Of a stretch of 6,952 nucleotides of DNA, positions 1 to 5,183 are shown piece after piece. The notes under the pieces are model-generated. The model saw only the letters and a list, made by a program, of their open reading frames with translations, was not told where the DNA came from and ran no database searches. Source of the stretch: Treponema sp. (GTDB lineage: Bacteria > Spirochaetota > Spirochaetia > Treponematales > Breznakiellaceae); assembly GCA_031284195.1 (NCBI GenBank), contig JAITAI010000248.1, forward strand, positions 1 through 6,952, given 5' to 3'. Every line of letters begins with the position of its first letter. The stretch's first letter is position 1. Made by a program: the position numbers and the translations under genes.

Positions 1-2
1 AT

Positions 3-83
3 CCCAAGGATAGCACGAGGGTAACCACGCCGAACAGGGATGTAACTTCGTGGCTTCGCAAACTGGGAATGGCCGCGCAATAA
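3..83 (+). CDS. C-terminal fragment of a probable flavodoxin-like protein (partial, 5' end outside the window)
   Basis: An open frame enters from the left edge and stops at TAA 81-83, giving 26 residues that end VTSWLRKLGMAAQ. A closing amphipathic helix of the form V..WL.KLG is typical of flavodoxins, where it packs against the FMN-binding sheet. Flavodoxin genes are also often found next to DUF4405 membrane genes, and one starts 10 bp downstream. The other two forward frames have stops within the first 24 bases, so this frame is the only one that can continue leftward as a long gene. No FMN-binding loop is visible because only the tail is present, so the family call is an inference from a short segment and its context; it could be another Rossmann-like protein. 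Confidence 0.45.
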   Translation, partial: PKDSTRVTTPNRDVTSWLRKLGMAAQ

Positions 84-93
84 ATCCCCTACC

Positions 94-768
94 ATGAACG
101 TAAAACGTGGGGTAAGGCGAGCCGGCAAACCGCTTCGGGTTTTACTCGATCTGGTCATGACTATTCTCTTATTGTACGCCTACGCATACCGTATAACCGG
201 AGACGCTGCCCATGAATGGATAGGGGTTTCCGTGTTGGCGTTGTTTATCCTCCATACTATCATCAACCGGCGCTGGTATAAAAACCTGCGCAAAGGCGCA
301 TATACCCTGCGGCGGGGCGTGATGACCGCGGTTAATCTATTGCTTGTGTTCACTATGGCAGCGCTTGTCATCACCGGCTTGTTACAATCCCGAACCGTGC
401 TTGCGTTTTTGCATCTGCCCGGTGGAATGGCGCTGCGGCAAATACACACCACCGCTGCGTATTGGCTCTTGCTGTTAATCGGTATGCACCTGGGCTTACA
501 TTGGGGGCTGTTTATAAAGGGAACGCGAAAAATAATGAAAATCAACCCTGAACTTCCTGGGCGCACTATAGTTGCGCGTATGGGTGCAGTGGTATGTACG
601 GTTTTCGGTATGTGGCCGTTTTTCGATAGAGCTATGTTTGCAAAATTATTTCTGGGGTTTTCCTTTGATTATTGGAGCGAGGAAAGACCGGCCATACTCT
701 TTTTTGTCCTCATGCTTTCGATTATGGGGATGTACGTTTTTATAACCTATTATGGTTTGAAAATATGA
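94..768 (+). CDS. DUF4405 family integral membrane protein (cytochrome b561-like, possible haem-binding redox partner)
   Basis: The 224-residue protein shows about six hydrophobic helices: roughly residues 14-32, 40-57, 76-97, 117-139, 160-178 and 199-220. The segment HEWIGVSVLALFILH (from His40) followed by NRRWYKNL, and the later IHTTAAYWLLLLIGMH, are characteristic of DUF4405 proteins. These resemble the membrane cytochrome b of formate dehydrogenase and b561 families. His40, His54, His118, His132 and His136 sit in or at the ends of helices and could ligate haem; that role is inferred from the family resemblance. The start is the first ATG after an in-frame stop at 49-51, with no strong Shine-Dalgarno site, which suggests translational coupling to the flavodoxin-like gene ending 10 bp upstream. 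The likely role is electron transfer between a membrane quinone or haem and the flavodoxin-like partner. Nothing links it functionally to the CRISPR locus. Confidence 0.8.
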   Translation: MNVKRGVRRAGKPLRVLLDLVMTILLLYAYAYRITGDAAHEWIGVSVLALFILHTIINRRWYKNLRKGAYTLRRGVMTAVNLLLVFTMAALVITGLLQSRTVLAFLHLPGGMALRQIHTTAAYWLLLLIGMHLGLHWGLFIKGTRKIMKINPELPGRTIVARMGAVVCTVFGMWPFFDRAMFAKLFLGFSFDYWSEERPAILFFVLMLSIMGMYVFITYYGLKI

Positions 769-798
769 GAGCAGAAGCAGCGGAAGGAGTAACCCGGT

Positions 799-969
799 AT
801 GGATGGCCTAGCCCCAGGGCTTACGGTTTATAGCCGGAAGGTTCGCTGCTTAACCGGAATGTTTAGGGTTATAGCCAAAAGGCTCAGTATAAGGGAAGTC
901 CCGGAGCGTTGGAAATGCCCTTTTTTTATGCCCTTATCCATGAACAAGTCAGGCATTTCAAAGGGGTAA
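799..969 (+). CDS. Possible small hypothetical protein (56 aa)
   Basis: A 56-codon frame starts at ATG 799 and stops at TAA 967. It is preceded by a good Shine-Dalgarno sequence, AAGGAG at 784-789, with 9 bp spacing, and it begins 30 bp after the DUF4405 stop. The product is basic and arginine/lysine-rich, contains three cysteines or fewer per half and has no obvious membrane helix or signal peptide; I recognise no family. The frame spans an imperfect direct repeat, but the two copies fall in different reading phases, which argues against the repeat being a protein repeat. It may be a genuine small gene co-transcribed with the membrane protein, or a chance open frame in intergenic DNA. The ribosome binding site is the main support. 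Confidence 0.25.
   Translation: MDGLAPGLTVYSRKVRCLTGMFRVIAKRLSIREVPERWKCPFFMPLSMNKSGISKG
825..885 (+). repeat. Imperfect 20-bp direct repeat in the intergenic region
   Basis: The segments 825-844 (GGTTTATAGCCGGAAGGTTC) and 866-885 (GGGTTATAGCCAAAAGGCTC) agree at 16 of 20 positions and share the exact core TTATAGCC. They are 41 bp apart. The second copy contains a small hairpin, AGCC-AAAA-GGCT at 873-884. The function is unknown; they could be relics of an older repeat or a protein-binding site. Confidence 0.35.
891..927 (+). terminator. Weak candidate intrinsic terminator after the membrane-protein gene
   Basis: AAGGG at 891-895 can pair with CCCTT at 918-922. A short inner TCC/GGA pairing (899-901 with 911-913) is possible, and a run of seven T residues (921-927) overlaps and follows the stem. 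The geometry is imperfect because of the large internal loops and short stem, so this is only a candidate for ending transcription from the left-hand genes before the CRISPR leader. Confidence 0.22.
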
Positions 970-1050
970 TGCAGGGCGGGGAAACCGAATATCGGGGTCT
1001 ATACCTGATCTATGGGGGGGAGGGTTTGTTCCCGCAAGGGAAAAAAGGTA

Positions 1051-1079
1051 TTGACACAACGGATGAGAGGGGATATAGT
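1051..1079 (+). promoter_or_regulatory. Predicted promoter of the CRISPR array
   Basis: A perfect -35 hexamer TTGACA (1051-1056) is followed by exactly 17 bp and a -10 hexamer TATAGT (1074-1079), which matches TATAAT at five of six positions. Transcription would begin near 1086, run rightward and produce about 200 nt of leader RNA before the first repeat. No gene lies between this promoter and the array, so the pre-crRNA is its likely product. Confidence 0.65.
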
Positions 1080-1100
1080 GGTATTCGCAGCCTTGGAGAA

Positions 1101-1123
1101 CCGGGAAAACCCGGAAAATTTCC
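1101..1123 (+). other. Small hairpins just after the predicted array transcription start
   Basis: CCGGG (1101-1105) and CCCGG (1110-1114) form a 5-bp stem closed by an AAAA loop. The overlapping GGAAA-A-TTTCC (1113-1123) is a second, mutually exclusive inverted repeat. They lie about 15 nt after the predicted start of the leader RNA. Their role is unknown. Confidence 0.35.
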
Positions 1124-1275
1124 AGGGAGGTATGCGGAAATTATAATTCCTTACAGGATAAGGAATTACAAGAAAAAAAAGAGGAGTAATCGTGTTATTG
1201 CAGGAAAAATGCCGAATTTACAAGGAGGTATGCGGAAAGGGCCTTATAAGTCATTGTAATATAAGGAGTTACGAG
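1124..1275 (+). repeat. Duplicated leader box with hairpin, two copies about 98 bp apart
   Basis: The 15-bp sequence GGAGGTATGCGGAAA occurs exactly at 1126-1140 and again at 1224-1238. Each copy is followed by a short inverted repeat and then by ATAAGG(A/G)(A/G)TTAC-like sequence: ATAAGGAATTAC at 1158-1169 and ATAAGGAGTTAC at 1261-1272, which match at 11 of 12 positions. The unit is thus box, stem-loop and AAGGA-TTAC, repeated twice, with the second copy ending about 10 bp before the first CRISPR repeat. This suggests an internal duplication of a leader element, perhaps a binding site used in spacer acquisition or array transcription; that role is inference. Confidence 0.6.
1144..1168 (+). 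other. Perfect 10-bp inverted repeat in the CRISPR leader
   Basis: TAATTCCTTA (1144-1153) and TAAGGAATTA (1159-1168) are perfectly complementary around the 5-base loop CAGGA. The right arm belongs to the first leader box copy. The second copy has an analogous but different stem, CCTTATA (1242-1248) with TATAAGG (1260-1266), around an 11-base loop. It is not followed by a T-run but by an A-tract, so it is not a rightward terminator. It is more likely a dimeric protein-binding site or RNA structure. Confidence 0.55.
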
Positions 1276-1282
1276 GGGTACG

Positions 1283-1683
1283 GTCCGAATTTTTGACCTG
1301 TTTTAAGGGATTATGACCATGGACTCAATGACCTGCCTCTCGGCGTCAAAGAAGTGTCCGAATTTTTGACCTGTTTTAAGGGATTATGACTTTAGAGTCC
1401 CAACAAAGTTGGGCCCAACCCTTAGCTCCGTCCGAATTTTTGACCTGTTTTAAGGGATTATGACAATACGACGGCAAACCCTCACGGCGCTACTAATACT
1501 CCGGTCCGAATTTTTGACCTGTTTTAAGGGATTATGACTATAGCCCCACCTACGCCAGCGGCAATGCCAAGTGCACGTCCGAATTTTTGACCTGTTTTAA
1601 GGGATTATGACCTCCTTCCTTCGTATCTTTCAAAGGTACAAATGGCATGTCCGAATTTTTGACCTGTCTTAAGGTATCCGGAT
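1283..1683 (+). CRISPR. CRISPR array, six 35-bp repeats and five spacers, adjacent to type III-B genes
   Basis: Five identical 35-bp repeats lie at 1283-1317, 1356-1390, 1430-1464, 1504-1538 and 1577-1611. The repeat begins GTCCGAATTTTTGACC and ends AAGGGATTATGAC. A sixth copy at 1649-1683 matches for the first 19 bases and then diverges, as expected of the leader-distal terminal repeat. The spacers are 1318-1355 (38 bp), 1391-1429 (39), 1465-1503 (39), 1539-1576 (38) and 1612-1648 (37), all different. The repeat has little internal pairing, like many type III repeats. Its end resembles the common AGGGATTGAAAC ending, so the crRNA 5' tag would be ATTATGAC. Transcription is inferred to run left to right from the leader promoter, with processing by a Cas6 that is not in this window. 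Confidence 0.97.
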
Positions 1684-1712
1684 GGAGTAAAAAACAGTTC
1701 AAAATTGTTAAG

Positions 1713-1765
1713 TCCTATCCTCCTTGATCTTATACTATTTATACAGTGAGCTATGGATGATAGGA
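1713..1765 (+). promoter_or_regulatory. Possible operator: inverted repeat upstream of the cmr promoter
   Basis: TCCTATC (1713-1719) and GATAGGA (1759-1765) are exact inverted copies separated by 39 bp. The right arm ends 2 bp before the cmr -35 hexamer. Between them lies an AT-rich stretch with two TTATAC copies (1730-1735 and 1739-1744). The arrangement could bind a regulator acting on the cmr promoter, but seven-base arms may also occur by chance. Confidence 0.25.
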
Positions 1766-1767
1766 GC

Positions 1768-1796
1768 TTGTTTCTTGAGAACAGGTGGTATATAAT
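1768..1796 (+). promoter_or_regulatory. Predicted promoter of the cmr operon
   Basis: A perfect -10 hexamer TATAAT (1791-1796) is preceded by 17 bp and a partial -35 hexamer TTGTTT (1768-1773). The transcript would start near 1803, about 23 nt before the cmr1 start codon, leaving a short leader containing the ribosome binding site AAAGGGGG at 1813-1820. This gives the effector genes a promoter separate from that of the array, although no terminator is visible between the array and cmr1, so read-through is also possible. Confidence 0.65.
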
Positions 1797-1825
1797 AGGC
1801 AATCACAAACTAAAAGGGGGTAACA

Positions 1826-2839
1826 GTGAATATTTCCCGGTTTTATAGGACAGAAACCATAGAATACAACCTAGAATTTCTTACGCCTGCCTTTCTTGGC
1901 GGTGCAGACCAAAACGCCGAACTGCGGACAGCGCCGTTTAAGGCGGCTCTCCGCTGGTGGTGGCGGGTACTCTACGGTAATTCAAAAACGCCGGAAGACC
2001 TTTCAAAAGAAGAACGAAGTATTTTCGGTTCAACCGAGCAGGGATCCTTGGCGCGTATTTCTATAATAGGCCAGGTTCCTCCCGTAAAGACGAATGGTTT
2101 TCCAAAGGGTAAAAGCATACCGGTATCATCCAATGGTAAAGATTTCTTCATCAATATATTGGATTATCTAGCTTATGGTGTTTGCAGCTACGATAAAGAA
2201 GAGAAGCAGAATGTTTATAATCGTTCTCACCTGGATCTGGGCAAAAAATTCGTTTTTTCGGTTTCCCTTCCGGCCAAATCGAAAAATGAAATTACAACAT
2301 GCCTGAACGGGCTCTTCACATTCGGAAGCATCGGTTCCCGTTCAAGAAACGGTTTCGGTTCTCTTTATGCTGTCAATGGACTTGCCCAAGCAACATATTC
2401 TGAACCCTGGACAACAGCATCCCCGGTCGGATACCCCACGCTTAATAGCCGGTCAAAACTCTTTGTTACTAAGCAAAACTATGATACCTGGGAAGAAGCC
2501 CTGTCTGAAATCGGAAGTGCCTACAGAAACGCGCGGATTTCTTTGGAGAAAAGGCATACATTTAACCGCCGGGGTTTTGTTTCACGGCCGATAGAACATA
2601 AATCTGAAAGAATCCCCGATAATATCAGAAATCAGAGAAGTCCGAAACAGTTCATCCTGCATGTGGCAAAGCAAAAGGGAAAATATTCAGGCCGGATTCT
2701 TTCCCTGCCTGTCGCTTTCTATGAAAAAGACGGCCAGGGAGAATACAACAAGGTTATTGAGGATATGCACAGTTATCTGTCAAAGACAATGGGGGAAAAA
2801 ACAGGGGAGATTCTCAAATTAGTAGAGGCCCGGCCATGA
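1826..2839 (+). CDS. cmr1: Type III-B CRISPR RAMP protein Cmr1
   Basis: This is a 337-residue RAMP subunit of the Cmr complex, expected at the end that binds the 3' part of the crRNA and helps capture target RNA. The N-terminal RRM-like fold carries the Cmr1 signature: LTPAFLGGADQ at 19-29, then R34-TAPFKAALRWWWR up to residue 47. The glycine-rich loop GSIGSRSRNGFGS follows at 167-179. The C-terminal half forms the second ferredoxin-like domain and is less conserved. The start is GTG 1826, chosen because AAAGGGGG at 1813-1820 lies 5 bp upstream and the protein then begins just before the first conserved strand. It is the first gene of the operon, about 23 nt after the predicted transcription start. 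Its stop overlaps the cmr2 start (ATGA), indicating coupled translation. The length is within the family range and no truncation is seen. Confidence 0.93.
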   Translation: MNISRFYRTETIEYNLEFLTPAFLGGADQNAELRTAPFKAALRWWWRVLYGNSKTPEDLSKEERSIFGSTEQGSLARISIIGQVPPVKTNGFPKGKSIPVSSNGKDFFINILDYLAYGVCSYDKEEKQNVYNRSHLDLGKKFVFSVSLPAKSKNEITTCLNGLFTFGSIGSRSRNGFGSLYAVNGLAQATYSEPWTTASPVGYPTLNSRSKLFVTKQNYDTWEEALSEIGSAYRNARISLEKRHTFNRRGFVSRPIEHKSERIPDNIRNQRSPKQFILHVAKQKGKYSGRILSLPVAFYEKDGQGEYNKVIEDMHSYLSKTMGEKTGEILKLVEARP

Positions 2840-4305
2840 CCTATCTTGCCGTCTTCTCCATTACGCCGGTACAGGCCTATATATCCAAGGCTCGCAAGTT
2901 GCGGGATCTGTACGCAGGTTCAAAGATACTTTCGTTTCTGGCGGGAGTGGGCCTTAAAGCCGCTGGAGAAGCGGTATATCCAACGCCGGGTTCTGCCTCG
3001 GTCCCCAATAAATTTGTGTTCACCTTGGAAGCGGAAAACACGGGCGCCGTAAAATCGCACATGGGTCAGATAGAAGCCGTAATTCAGGCCGAATGGCTGG
3101 GTCTTGCGGAAATTACCGGCGTACCTGCGGGACTGATCGACGACTACTGGCAGTATTCCTGGGCGGCCCTGCCCTGGGACGGCAAAGATTACCCAAAAAC
3201 CCATTCACGGTTGCAGGGCCTGCTTGCGGCGGCAAAATTAAAACCAAGCCGTATCAGGAAACCCCAGCAGGGGGAAAAGTGCCCCCTCTGCGGCGAGAAT
3301 CAGGTTTGGAAAACGTTGACAGACGCCTTCGGCAGAACGGAAAAGCTCTGCGGCGTATGCGCCATAAAGCGCCTTTTGCCGGAAAAGTCCCTCCTCCGGG
3401 AACATGCGTTATATGAACTTACCGTTCAAAAGAATTTTCCGGTTACCACGGAATTGGCGGCCCATAAGTATATAACGGAAAACCATCTTGGACCGGAAGC
3501 CATAGACCGTTTACATAACGAAAATGACGGGAGAATCCCCAACATACAAAAATATTACGCTATCCTCCTGATGGACGGCGACAAGATGGGCGATCTGGTT
3601 AATGACAAAAAAAATCCCCAGGAACACCGGGAACTTTCAGAAACCCTGGATCAATTCACCGGCAGTATCATGATTGCCCAGCCTGGCCGGCTGATCTATG
3701 CTGGCGGCGATGATGTCTGCGCCGTCTTGCCCCTGGACACGGTCCTTGAAGCAGCGAAGACAATTCGTGAACGTTACAGGCAATTCGTAGGCGGTACCAT
3801 ATCTGCTGCGCTGCTTATTGTCCATCACAAGGAACCGCTGCGCGAGGCCATCCGGGATTCACATACCATTTTGGATACTATTTCAAAGGAAAAGGCGGGC
3901 CGGGATGCGCTTACTATACTGCTGCGGAAGCGGAGTGGCGGCGACCGTGATGTGCATTTCAAGTGGGATGCAAAAAATCCCTTTCTGCAACAGGAAACCC
4001 TGTTTGCATCCTTTAAAAACATCACCGCGGAACTTTCCGATAAAACCATCACATCCAGTCTTGTATACCGCCTCAGCCAATTAAAAGACGCGGTTCTGGT
4101 TGACGGTATCACCCCCGATCAGATCGTCAGCATGTTTGCCTATGAAGTAAAACATTCGTTTCCCCATACCGCCGATACGAAGCTGGCTGCCAAACGCCTT
4201 GCCGGCCTGTGTCTGCCTGAGTCGGATAAGGCGTATCCGGGAGATACGGCTTTCAACCCGGAAGCGCCGGTCATTGCCCATTTTTTATCGGGGGTGCAAG
4301 AATGA
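2836..4305 (+). CDS. cmr2: Cas10 / Cmr2, compact form lacking the HD nuclease domain
   Basis: This is the large subunit of the type III-B complex, which makes cyclic oligoadenylates from ATP when target RNA is bound. The first palm domain opens at once with SITPVQAYISKARKLRDLYAGS (8-29, the usual Palm1 start). A zinc finger follows with Cys149, Cys152 (CPLC), Cys172 and Cys175 (CGVC). Next come MDGDKMG at 246-252 and the cyclase motif AGGDD, with GGDD at 290-293. AGRD at 354-357 and the RKRSGG stretch near 365 belong to the later palm and thumb region. At 489 residues it is much shorter than HD-containing Cmr2 proteins of about 800-900. The N-terminal HD domain is truly absent: the upstream frame has a stop at 2758-2760 and no start codon between there and ATG 2836. 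It therefore should signal but not cut single-stranded DNA. ATGA overlaps join it to cmr1 and cmr3. Confidence 0.95.
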   Translation: MTYLAVFSITPVQAYISKARKLRDLYAGSKILSFLAGVGLKAAGEAVYPTPGSASVPNKFVFTLEAENTGAVKSHMGQIEAVIQAEWLGLAEITGVPAGLIDDYWQYSWAALPWDGKDYPKTHSRLQGLLAAAKLKPSRIRKPQQGEKCPLCGENQVWKTLTDAFGRTEKLCGVCAIKRLLPEKSLLREHALYELTVQKNFPVTTELAAHKYITENHLGPEAIDRLHNENDGRIPNIQKYYAILLMDGDKMGDLVNDKKNPQEHRELSETLDQFTGSIMIAQPGRLIYAGGDDVCAVLPLDTVLEAAKTIRERYRQFVGGTISAALLIVHHKEPLREAIRDSHTILDTISKEKAGRDALTILLRKRSGGDRDVHFKWDAKNPFLQQETLFASFKNITAELSDKTITSSLVYRLSQLKDAVLVDGITPDQIVSMFAYEVKHSFPHTADTKLAAKRLAGLCLPESDKAYPGDTAFNPEAPVIAHFLSGVQE

Positions 4306-5171
4306 TATACTATGAGTTTACCCCAATAGATACGCTTTTTTTCCGGGGGGCCATTCCCCTGGAAGCGGGACTTCCCGTATCAGAGACCCTTTTTCCGCCA
4401 CCGGTTTCCGTATTTGCCGGCGCGGTGCGTACTGCCAGCGGCCCGGAATTCTGGAATGACCCCGTAGAGATACCAGCGGTACTGTTAAAAAAGGGACCTA
4501 CCTATTACGCTCAAGCCCCCTATTCGTGGTTTGTGGAAAAAGAAAAATCCGGCTGTGGTGACGTGAAAAAAACAATTATCCCTGCCAGGGATAACAGCGC
4601 GGAATTTGAAGCCGCCGGAATCCTTGCCTCCGCGTGGCCCCTTCCCTGGATAGACAATACCAACGCGAAAAGTATAGGCGGCTCCTGGATTGATGTCAAT
4701 TTATTCACAAAAGGCCGCGACATTCAACTGCAGGAAGAATCCCTTTTCAACACCGAAGACAGGGTCGGCGTCGCGTTAGGCCCTCATACCAGGACAGCCG
4801 TGGAAGGCCGGCTCTATACCACCCGCCATGTCCGCTTGCGGGACGGGGTCAACATCGTCATTGCCCTGGACAACGCAGTAGGCTTAAAGGAACAGGGGGT
4901 CCTGCAATTGGGCGGAGAGGGCCGAAGGTGCGCATATCAAAAGATAGAAGGACCGCATTTGAATTGGAATGTGAAATCCGATCGGTATGTTGCCCTTGCG
5001 TCTATCCCCTGTACGGCAGAGTTACTTTCCAAAACATTTTGCGCAAAAACCTTTGTGTCTGCGGGCTGGGATCTGGCGAAAAACTATCATAAGACTTCGG
5101 AAACATGGTTTTATGCGGGTTCTGTTTTTAATGAAAATATCAATAATCAATGCGCCCCCTTGGCGCTGTAG
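4302..5171 (+). CDS. cmr3: Type III-B CRISPR RAMP protein Cmr3
   Basis: Cmr3 grips the 8-nt 5' tag of the crRNA and contacts Cas10 at the foot of the complex. The 289-residue product shows the family N-terminus TPIDTLFFRGAIPLEAG (7-23) and LFPPPVSVFAGAVRTA (30-45). It also has GPHTRTAVEGRLYTTRHVRL from residue 160 and the glycine-rich LGGEGRR at 203-209. In many relatives the first motif reads RD.RPF; here Gly16 replaces the Asp. The protein ends only 13 residues after AGSVF (272-276), whereas Cmr3 proteins commonly run further through a glycine-rich tail and are usually above 300 residues, so the C-terminus looks shortened. The start ATG overlaps the cmr2 stop and is preceded by GGGGG at 4290-4294. 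The TAG stop abuts the ribosome binding site of cmr4. Confidence 0.92.
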   Translation: MIYYEFTPIDTLFFRGAIPLEAGLPVSETLFPPPVSVFAGAVRTASGPEFWNDPVEIPAVLLKKGPTYYAQAPYSWFVEKEKSGCGDVKKTIIPARDNSAEFEAAGILASAWPLPWIDNTNAKSIGGSWIDVNLFTKGRDIQLQEESLFNTEDRVGVALGPHTRTAVEGRLYTTRHVRLRDGVNIVIALDNAVGLKEQGVLQLGGEGRRCAYQKIEGPHLNWNVKSDRYVALASIPCTAELLSKTFCAKTFVSAGWDLAKNYHKTSETWFYAGSVFNENINNQCAPLAL

Positions 5172-5183
5172 GGAGGAATCAAA

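Larger units (their letters stand above)
970..1282 (+). promoter_or_regulatory. CRISPR leader region (purine-rich, non-coding)
   Basis: This stretch lies directly before the first, perfectly conserved repeat, and the decayed repeat lies at the far end of the array, so it is the leader side. The + strand is strongly enriched in A and G, especially from about 1010 to 1240, including A-rich tracts (1041-1046, 1173-1180). It holds a near-consensus promoter, a duplicated box and several hairpins, listed separately. A 116-codon open frame starting from TTG 909 and ending at 1259 crosses it. I regard that frame as spurious because its product is low-complexity (Gly, Lys and Arg rich) and resembles no family. 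Leaders normally carry the array promoter and signals for spacer insertion at the first repeat. Confidence 0.6.

Noticed and set aside
1144..1180. Leader hairpin as an intrinsic terminator
   Set aside because: The stem is followed by an A-tract rather than a T-run on the + strand, and terminating here would silence the array from its own promoter. A leftward terminator is conceivable but no gene on the minus strand would use it.
909..1259. 116-codon + strand open frame across the CRISPR leader
   Set aside because: It begins with TTG without a good ribosome binding site, gives a low-complexity Gly/Lys/Arg-rich product with no recognisable fold, and overlaps the predicted array promoter and duplicated leader boxes. 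Purine-rich DNA lacks stops by composition.
1192..1296. 34-codon frame starting at GTG 1192 with GAGGAG 5 bp upstream
   Set aside because: The frame ends inside the first CRISPR repeat and crosses a leader stem-loop. The Shine-Dalgarno match is expected in such purine-rich DNA, so chance is the simpler explanation.
1283..1683. Reverse (minus-strand) transcription of the array
   Set aside because: The decayed repeat is on the right, the promoter and leader on the left, and the repeat end resembles the standard GATTGAAAC-type tag only on the + strand.
1605..1802. Minus-strand 65-codon open frame
   Set aside because: It covers the last repeats and spacer of the CRISPR array and the cmr promoter region, and resembles no protein family.
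2920..3204. Minus-strand open frame of 94 codons (and similar ones inside cmr2, cmr3 and cmr4)
   Set aside because: These are antisense shadows of genes with clear family motifs on the + strand; none shows recognisable motifs of its own.
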